Assembly: GCF_036884655.1 (NCBI RefSeq)
Contig: NC_088342.1
Span: 18,479,001-18,543,000, forward strand
Source: Musa acuminata AAA Group
Taxonomy: Eukaryota; Streptophyta; Magnoliopsida; Zingiberales; Musaceae
DNA: 64,000 nt
Direction: 5' to 3'
Shown here: in pieces, positions 57,245 through 64,000 of the stretch
How the letters are laid out: each line of letters begins with the position of its first letter
Numbering within the stretch: the stretch's first letter is position 1
Made by a program: the position numbers and the translations under genes
The notes under the pieces: generated by a model
Seen by the model: the letters and a program-made list of their open reading frames with translations, nothing else
Databases searched by the model: none
Told to the model about the DNA's origin: nothing

Positions 57245-58828
57245 ATGGCATACGCCGGAAACCAAGAGGGCCATTCTATTACACGTCCACCCATGTTCAG
57301 TGGGACGGACTACACCTGTTGGAAGACCCGAATGAGGATCTTTCTTATTTCTATGGATTTTGAACTTTGGAATCTTGTCGAAAACGGATTTTCGAAGTCT
57401 TCTCTTCCAATGATCGATTGGAATGAATTGGAGATGAAGGCTTTCGCTCTTAATGCAAAGGCTATGAATGCCTTATTTTGTGCACTTGATAAAAATGAGT
57501 TTAACCGTGTTTCGACTTGTGAAACCGCATTTGATATTTGGCACACACTCGAAAGTGACTCATGAAGGCACAAGTAGAGTGAAAGAGTCAAAAATCAATC
57601 TTCTGTTACATTCTTTCGAACTTTTCCGGATGAAACCGAGTGAAACCATTGGTGACATGTTTACCCGTTTCACGGATGTCGTCAACGGTCTAAAAGGACT
57701 CGGAAAAAGTTTCTCGGATTTTGAGCTCGTAAATAAGATTCTAAGATCCCTTCCTAAGAGTTGGGATCCTAAAGTCACTGCTATTCAAGAGGCGAAAGAT
57801 CTAAGCAACTTCCCTTTTGAAGAACTAATCGGGTCATTAATGACCTACGAGATGACTTGTAAAGCTCATGAAGAGCAAGAAGACATCTTTCCAAAGAACA
57901 GGAAGGATATGGCACTTAAAACTTCAGAAGGCCACTTGAGAGAAAACTCAAGTGACGAGGACTGTGATGATGACTTGGCACTTCTAACAAGAAAATTTAA
58001 AAAATTCATTAAAAGAAACAAGTTTAAGAATGACACAAAAATTAAACTTGAACCCAAGAAGGACCAAGTTATTTGCTATGAATGCAAAAAGCCGGGACAC
58101 TACAAGAGTGATTGTCCCCAAGCCAAAAAGAGAACATCAAAGAAGAAGGCGCTCAAAGCAACGTGGGATGACTCGAGCGCGTCCGAAGAAGAGGAGTCCA
58201 ACACCGAGCAAGTTGCTCACTACGCCTTAATGGCCATCGGAGAGGAGGTAACAAATTTAATAGATGCAGATTTATCATTTGATGAATTATTAAATGTCTT
58301 CCATGACTTATTTGATGAATGCAAGATTATTAGTAGAAAATACAAATTGCTAAAAAAGGAGCATGATAGTCTTACTTGTAATTTTGATAAGTTAAAAACT
58401 GAATATCATGACAGTTTAAGTTCATGCATAAATGCCATGATCTAGAAACTCTCCAAAAGGAAAACTTGCTACTTAAGGACACCTTGAAGAAATTCGAGGT
58501 TGGTAGCAAGTCATTGAACATGATCCTTGCAAACAAGGGTCACGTTCCCAAAAGAATTGGAATTGGATTTGTGAGAAGTCCTCACCAAAATCCAACCACC
58601 TTCATAAAAGGCCCCATCTTACATGTTCGACACCAAAGCAAATGCAACTTTTGTTGCAAATTTGGACACAAAACGCATTATTGTCCGTTCAAGAAAATTA
58701 GTCCGAATAAATTAATTTGGGTTCTCAAAGAAACCATGACAAATTCTATGCAACATGATAAACAATGTAGATCTATTTTTGAGGCACCCAAAAGCAAATG
58801 GGTACCTAAAAATCATCCTTTCCTATAA
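57245..58828 (+). pseudogene. gag: S3 gag, two frameshifts
   Basis: Starts MAYAGNQEGHSITRPPMF. One extra A near 57552 shifts frame after HTLE; the other frame carries VTHEGTSRVKES to 58445. A second shift near 58427 leads to 58828. Domains: capsid (to about 57870), CCHC knuckle CYECKKPGHYKSDC (58075-58116), acidic DDSSASEEEE segment, helical part, second CCHC knuckle CNFCCKFGHKTHYC (58639-58680). The last codons (KSKWVPKNHPF) are where gag normally leads into protease, but no protease follows. With two small repairs the frame would be complete, so the decay is slight. Confidence 0.85.
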
Positions 58829-59699
58829 AAACATAAAAATAAAAAAAATTTATAAGCTGGAGCAAGAAATAATATTCTGCTCCTTGGATTCTCGATATTC
58901 ATGACCCAAGATCCAAAAAGAACTCGCAATGCTCTCTAGCCTAAATAAGAGATGAAGATTAAAATCACAAATGCGATTTAGATACAATCCTATTTGATTT
59001 TTCAGAATTAGAAACACATGATTCTCAATTCACATATCCTCTGGATTTTCGAACCCATCAATTTCATTCGTTCATAACTTTCGAATCCAACTCTATATCA
59101 TGAATTGACTAAGTCTGTCATGAACTTGCAAGGCTTACCAACTTGAACAAACGGTCACAAACATGTGTACGACATTGAGAGTATGCACGTTAAAAGATCT
59201 ATCTTGATCGTGCAAAAGTTCTTGACCTAAAATGAAAACTCTTACGTAATTACGTAAGTAAAGTTGATTGCTCTGAATGAAAATTCTTCTCAAGACAAAA
59301 ACTCTCAAATCAGATTACACTGCGATCAGAACAAGTGCTCACCGCCTGCAGGCGGTGGCACCGCCCCAGCTGGAGGTAGCACCTCCAGCTGTCACGTGTT
59401 GCAAGCGGTTGCACCGCCCCAGCCAAAGGTGCAACCGCCCGCAACTCTGCCCTTTTTAACCCAAGCTAGGGCCGACGGTGAAACCGACCCCAACTCACTC
59501 CCTTCCCCTCTTTACTCTTCCAAGGCTCCTCCATCCCCATTTCTCCCCTCATAGCATCCCGAATACCCCTCATTTCAGAGCAAAACATCAACAATCCTTC
59601 CCTCTCTTGAATATCCCACTAAGGTATTCTCTAAGTAGCCCTTAAATTTTGTTTTTCATTTACTCTTGCCCATTACTATTCTTCTAAACAGCAGTAGTT
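58829..59699 (+). other. S3 region between gag and unusual ORF
   Basis: About 870 bp with no retroviral domain. 58830-59230 is AT-rich and featureless. 59241-59390 has several perfect palindromes (separate entry). 59460-59690 is pyrimidine-rich (CCTTCCCTCTCTT and similar), like a plant 5' UTR. Short frames across it are not credible genes. Confidence 0.55.
59241..59390 (+). promoter_or_regulatory. Palindrome cluster upstream of the S3 ORF
   Basis: Perfect 18-bp palindrome CTTACGTAATTACGTAAG (59241-59258) with two TACGTA cores, the kind of ACGT site bound by plant bZIP proteins. Perfect 18-bp CACCGCCTGCAGGCGGTG (59340-59357) overlaps GGCGGTGGCACCGCC (59351-59365), the same word as in the LTR U3 arrays. 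Then AGCTGGAGGT/ACCTCCAGCT with loop AGC (59368-59390). About 310-460 bp before the ORF start. A promoter or enhancer role is inference; no clear TATA box was found. Confidence 0.45.
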
Positions 59700-60722
59700 A
59701 TGGGATCTAGAAGATCCTCAAGGGACAAAGGAAAGAGGAGATTAGTAGAAGATTTTGATCTCACCCTTTTCGATTCAAAATACCATGCTGAAAAGTTTTC
59801 CTCTTTCGAACTTAGGAGTGTCAATAAGGGAAAATATGTAGATTTAAATGAACTAAGAGACTTAGAAACAATCCAATGGTTTGTAAACTTAGATCTACTC
59901 CCTATTTTGCAAATTAATGAACCCATCTATCCAAGACTTGTTAGATTGTTTTACAACAACATACAAATAGATGAAGAAGAAAGAATGTCTACCTATCTTT
60001 TAGGACAACACATCTCAATTATGGATAAATTCATTTGCGACATGATAGGCATTCCCATGAAAAGTAGAGGACTTTACTTTAGAGGATCATGGGATGATGA
60101 AACTGTTGGAACAACATATGTTGAAACCTTAGGAACAATTTTTGCCAATCCCAACTTAGCATTTGTTCCTAAAAGTTGTGAACATCTACTGCCTCTAAAC
60201 ACTAAGGTACTTCATCATATCCTAACTAGCATCATTCTCCATAAACAATACCATCATGATGAAGTAAGCCAATTAGAATTAGGAACTATGTATTTGATCA
60301 TGAAAGGACATGACATCTGTCTTGGTTATCTTATCCAACAAAACATGTTAGAACTATTTAAGAAAGACATGATGCTCCCATATGGTGGTATAATCATTAG
60401 AATAATGAAAGCCTATGATATTCTAATACCACCAGAAGAAGAAGTAATAAAAGTAGATAGATTTAGCATAATAAATAAAAATCTACTTCACCGATTAAGA
60501 TGTTTTTATAGAAACGGTAACTTGGTTAGAATGTCAAGAAGAACCGATCCCCCTCAACTTGAACCAGAACCGGAAACACCAGTCTTTAGGGGTACCCAAT
60601 CTCCTCCGATCTATCCCTTTGAGGAAACACATCCATTTGAGCAAACTCATACATCATCTGTCGAAGATATTAGAATTCGGATGGACCGATTCGAACAAAG
60701 ACAAGAACGGCTTGAACATTGA
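59700..60722 (+). CDS. Retroelement-borne ORF, plant transposon/envelope-like protein
   Basis: 340 codons from MGSRRSSRDKGKRRLVEDFD. Basic N-terminus, then a globular region (FDSKYHAEKFSSFELRSVNK; LETIQWFVNLDLLPILQI; IYPRLVRLFYNNIQI; STYLLGQHISIMDKFICDMI; RGLYFRGSWDD) resembling the family named 'putative plant transposon protein' (I believe Pfam PF20167), sometimes annotated as envelope-like in plant retroelements. Function unknown. No signal peptide and no transmembrane segment. The C-terminus is Pro/Glu-rich, then a coiled-coil-like end (RIRMDRFEQRQERLEH). The stop TGA at 60720-60722 is followed in frame by QDQILTELQQIHRQFDSLF to 60808, so it looks like a mutated Arg codon. It occupies the place of protease, integrase and RT. 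Confidence 0.7.
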   Translation: MGSRRSSRDKGKRRLVEDFDLTLFDSKYHAEKFSSFELRSVNKGKYVDLNELRDLETIQWFVNLDLLPILQINEPIYPRLVRLFYNNIQIDEEERMSTYLLGQHISIMDKFICDMIGIPMKSRGLYFRGSWDDETVGTTYVETLGTIFANPNLAFVPKSCEHLLPLNTKVLHHILTSIILHKQYHHDEVSQLELGTMYLIMKGHDICLGYLIQQNMLELFKKDMMLPYGGIIIRIMKAYDILIPPEEEVIKVDRFSIINKNLLHRLRCFYRNGNLVRMSRRTDPPQLEPEPETPVFRGTQSPPIYPFEETHPFEQTHTSSVEDIRIRMDRFEQRQERLEH

Positions 60723-61077
60723 CAAGATCAAATCCTAACTGAGCTGCAGCAAATTCATCGACAATTTGACTCTTTATTTAGGCAATTTAATTTTCCACCT
60801 CATGAATGAGCTTGTATGAACACAATCATCTGTTGTTATTGTAAACTCCTTATGTTACTCACCATGATGGGCTTTGCCTTGATCCTTGATATGGTTACCT
60901 GATATATTTGAGCATATGCAGAATTGTAAACATCTCTCATTGTTTATCTCGGATTTTACACTTAAACTAAATGTTTTGAAAACCTTGTGCCTTGATTTCC
61001 ATGATAAATATAATTTGAGAAAGTGATATACCAATGCAGTTGATAAGTCATGACATTGCCATAATATTGATACTAAA
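60723..61077 (+). other. Readthrough tail and noncoding region after the S3 ORF
   Basis: 60723-60808 continues the ORF frame after its stop (about 28 codons, ending PPHE and TGA). The rest is AT-rich with no recognisable feature before the RNase H remnant. Confidence 0.5.
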
Positions 61078-61236
61078 CATCACTTTATATGAGATCATGT
61101 TACTAATCATGACGTAATCATAGAGTTCATTGATACTAAACATCAACTAGTTGACATATTTACAAAACCGCTAAGTGAAGAACAATTTGATTTCATAAGA
61201 AGAGAATTAGGAATGTTGATGTGTCCGAATAAATAA
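61078..61236 (+). pseudogene. pol: S3 RNase H C-terminal remnant
   Basis: HHFI-stop-DHVTNHDVIIEFIDTKHQLVDIFTKPLSEEQFDFIRRELGML ending CPNK and TAA at 61234-61236. It matches the last ~50 codons of SIRE pol in S1 (39800-39920). One in-frame stop (61090-61092, TGA, Arg in S1). It shows that S3 descends from a full SIRE element that lost the rest of pol. Confidence 0.85.
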
Positions 61237-62274
61237 ACTAGTTAAAATTATTTTTCGGACTTTATTAAATGCTCAAATCACTTGATTGTCATTACATGCC
61301 TAAATAACATGTTGCCTAAATAACATGCCTAAATTTTGTCTTCATGATTGTATTTGAAAATCTGTAGCATAGTCTTGTCCGAATGCATGAAAGAGTTCAT
61401 TTCATTTTTCGGATTCGCTTAACAATTGGAATGCTAAAAATCGAATTTTCTCATACACTCTTATGAAAAATATTTTTTTCTGAAATGGATGATAGTATTT
61501 TTACTTGAAATGTTTTGATTCCTGCTTATGAATTCCATCTTGAAATATGGATGATAGTATTTTTACTTGCAAAAAGCTGTTTCAAACACATATCTTGACT
61601 CAAAGTAAACTCACAAATAGCTGGAATCACAAATGGTTTTCCTCCTTCATGCAAAAATGATTATAACAAAAAAAAGAGAAAGAAGTATTCAAAGCAACCT
61701 ACGTATCATGCCTTCCTTTATATGCTTGATAATTTGTTTATATTGTTCTCCTGGTATCACAACTACCATGCTTTTTATTGATAACAAAGGGGGAGAAATA
61801 TATGAATTGATGCTATAAACACTGATGCTATGATTATGCCATGCTTGCATCACCAAGAGATATATGAACAGATGTCATGCATTAATTTGCATTATGTCTT
61901 GAGTTGATATCTTACCATGTGAAGAAATACAATACTTGCTAAAATATTTGAAATGTGTACATCATGTAATGATATCAAAATCTTACTTCACAGCTTTACA
62001 TGTTGATATGATGAATTGCTACTATTACCATCATTCAAACTTGTTATATTTGAAAATGAATGTCAAGCCTTGACATCATCTTCAAAGAAATACATCTTGA
62101 TGGGAATCATGATGGAAGTATTGATAAGTTCAAATGATTTTAACTTATCAATATGTCTATTGAATTCTTAGGTCTTGAATTCAAGAATGACTTATCTCAA
62201 GTATGGCATATAGATAGGGGGAGTTAAGGTTAACTCCATTATCAATTGATTGTCATCATCAAAAAGGGGGAGAT
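61237..62274 (+). other. S3 3' noncoding region with polypurine tracts
   Basis: AT-rich, no gene. A first purine tract (ACAAAGGGGGAGAAAT) is at about 61784-61799 and the terminal tract AAAAAGGGGGAGAT at 62261-62274 abuts the LTR. It shares the sequence GGCATAT..GATAGGGGGAGTT before the LTR with S2 (54050) and S-L (34230). Confidence 0.7.
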
Positions 62275-64000
62275 TGTTGAATCTCGGATTTTGATGATGA
62301 AGTCAATTTTCATTTGTTATCTAATCTATATGTTGAGATAAGTGTGCAGGATTAACTACGATGAAAGTGAGACATGCAGCAGGAGTTGCGCCGGAGTCAA
62401 GACAATGATCACGTTGGGAGTTCGAGAGTTCGACGGAAGTTTGGAGAGTCGTCAGAGGTTCTGCGAGAACAAATCCGAGAAGTCCATAAGCTTGCCAAAG
62501 AAGCTCATCGGAACTCGCCAAGTGAATCGTCGCAAGTCCAGGAGTTTGCCGGAAGTCCGCAGGAGCATCACCAAGGGTTCATCGGATGATCGACGGAAGT
62601 TCGCCGGAAGCTCGCCGGAAGAAGCGATTGACGCACCGGAGCAAGTTGCAGTAAATGTCTTAGGAAAAATCGTAGTTAGCACATTGATTAAGTTAGAAAT
62701 GGAAGGTGATCCCATTAACTTAATCTTGGGGCAATTGGGCCCCTGAAAAACCCAAATTGGGCCGAATGGATCAACCCATTCGGACCCTGATTTTTGCTAG
62801 GCGGTTGAACCGCCCAAGGCAGAAGGTTGCACCGCCTAGGCTCAGTCTCCGAGCGAGACTGGGAGGTGCAACCGCCCCAGCCAGGCGGTGGCACCGCCTG
62901 GGGCTCAGTCTCCGAGCGAGACTGGGCAGTGAAACCTCCTCTGACAAGAGGTGGCACCGCCTGAGCTCAGTCTTCGAGCTCTGCCAAGCGGTGCAACCGC
63001 CTCAGTCAGGAGGTGCAACCGCCTGAGCTCGGTCTTCGAGCTCTGTCAGGAGGTGCAACCGCCCCTGACAAGAGGTAGCACCGCCCAGAGGCTCAGTCTT
63101 CGAGCTCTGCCAAGCGGTGCAACCGCTCCAGTCAGGAGGTGCAACCGCCTGATCCTGGAATTCCGGGAATTGACAGTTTTGAGCTCCAAATTTGAACTGG
63201 GTTGGGGCCTATAAATACCCCACCCATTCAGCACTGAAAGGGCATGAACTTACACCGAAATCTTGATCTTTTTGTGTGATTCTTAGAGCTCAAAATTATT
63301 GTAAAGGCCAAAAGTTCTTCTCCCTCTGTTCTTCCAAGTTCTAAGTTGTAAAGAGAGGAGAGAAAATTCTGTAAGGGTTGTCTCCTAAGCCCGTCAAAAG
63401 GAGTGAAACTGTAAAAGGGTGGTTGGCCTTCGCCTATTGAAGGAAGGCCTCTAGTTGACGTCAGTGACCTCGTCGGTGGAGGAAGCCAAAAGTGAAGTAG
63501 GTCAAGATTGACCGAACCACTCTAAATCTCGGTTTGCATTTACTTTGAGCATCTTATCTTTATTGCAAACCTCCTCAATAGCTTACTGCCTTCTGTGTTT
63601 TTACGAACGTGTTTCAAAGTTTAGTGCATTTCGAATCGAGGTTTAAGACGCAAATCAGTTTTATCGTACGAACTTCGTATTTCAGTTTGCGCTTACGTTC
63701 TGATTTCCATTATAACTGCAAACTGACTTTATATCTTTGCTTTAACTGCATCTCGCCTTATCTCAAGTTAAAGTGGTTTACGAATCAGCTTTTATACCAA
63801 AATCGCTTTTATCATACGAACGTCGTATTTCAGTTTGCGCTTATATTCTGATTTCCATCATAACTGCAAACTGCGTTCATATCTTTGCTGCATCTCTCCT
63901 AGTCAAAAGTTGAAGTGATTTACGAATCGGCTTTCTTACCAAAATCACTTCTATCGAACGAAAACAGTTTTCTAATTCACCCCCCCCCCCCCCCCCCCTC
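62275..64000 (+). repeat. S3 3' LTR, cut by window end
   Basis: Matches 47918-48216 plus 55734 onward. GC-palindrome array 62800-63150, TATA box 63210-63217. Near the end it lacks about 30 bp present in the 5' LTR (between CAGTTTTC and TAATTC), and the C-run is at least 20 long. The last bases of the LTR lie outside. Confidence 0.88.

Larger units (their letters stand above)
47918..64000 (+). mobile_element. S3: chimeric SIRE-like element (gag, unusual ORF, RNase H tail)
   Basis: 5' LTR 47918-48216 plus 55734-57194 (split by S2), primer site 57197-57208, gag 57245-58828, promoter-like palindromes 59241-59390, ORF 59700-60722, RNase H tail 61078-61236, polypurine tract, 3' LTR from 62275 to the window end. 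Inserted in the S1 5' LTR (left flank GTACC, 47913-47917); the right flank is outside. Internal length 5.1 kb. Protease, integrase and RT are absent. Confidence 0.82.

Noticed and set aside
62342..62746. 134-codon frame in the S3 3' LTR (MCRINYDESETCSRSC...), repeated in part at 47985-48236
   Set aside because: It lies wholly in U3 before the TATA box; its recurrence is due to the LTR repeat. No domain, and the S2 LTR lacks it.

Overview
The window is plant nuclear heterochromatin. I find no host gene, tRNA, rRNA or CRISPR array. Essentially every base can be assigned to LTR retrotransposons nested in one another. The families (Ty1/Copia of SIRE/Maximus, Angela and Tork type; Ty3/Gypsy, one with a chromodomain) and the shared initiator-tRNA-Met primer site TGGTATCAGAGC point to an angiosperm. 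The mix recalls large monocot genomes, possibly Zingiberales/Musaceae, but that is only an impression.

Layout. The outermost element, S1 (SIRE-type, minus strand), runs across the whole window. Its 3' noncoding end is at 1-497, its coding body at 39492-47277 and its 5' LTR starts at 47278. Four insertions interrupt it: (i) S-L, plus strand, 498-39491; (ii) a solo 2.85-kb LTR, 42138-44983, inside the integrase; (iii) S3, plus strand, 47918 to beyond the window end, inside the S1 5' LTR; and (iv) S2, plus strand, 48217-55728, inside the S3 5' LTR. S-L is itself interrupted by a stack of Angela-like copies of one family (B1 minus containing B2 minus containing B3 plus, 2636-21960), a Gypsy fragment (G1, 21961-26295), a complete Gypsy element (G2, 26551-32096) and a Tork-like Copia deletion derivative (C, 35181-38804, in the S-L 3' LTR). 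Target-site duplications support six of these insertions: CCATG (B2), TGTTG (G2), GGTAC (C), ACAAA (solo LTR), CACCG (S2) and ATATG/ACATG (S-L).

How the parts work together. S1, B1-B3, G1 and G2 carry recognisable gag, protease, integrase, reverse transcriptase and RNase H, all broken by stops, frameshifts, deletions or active-site changes. S-L and S2 share a different plan: SIRE LTRs, a gag capsid ORF without zinc knuckle, then several kb of AT-rich noncoding DNA and no pol. This looks like a non-autonomous gag-only lineage. S3 keeps SIRE gag and the last ~50 codons of RNase H. In place of protease, integrase and RT it has a long clean ORF (59700-60722) resembling the 'putative plant transposon protein'/envelope-like family, preceded by a block of perfect palindromes.

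The most unusual structure is in the 5' leader of B3 (12535-12847). Four successive predicted RNA hairpins share an identical apical cap but have different lower stems that still pair, including G-U wobbles. I know of no described element of this kind and rate it the best candidate for a new functional RNA module.
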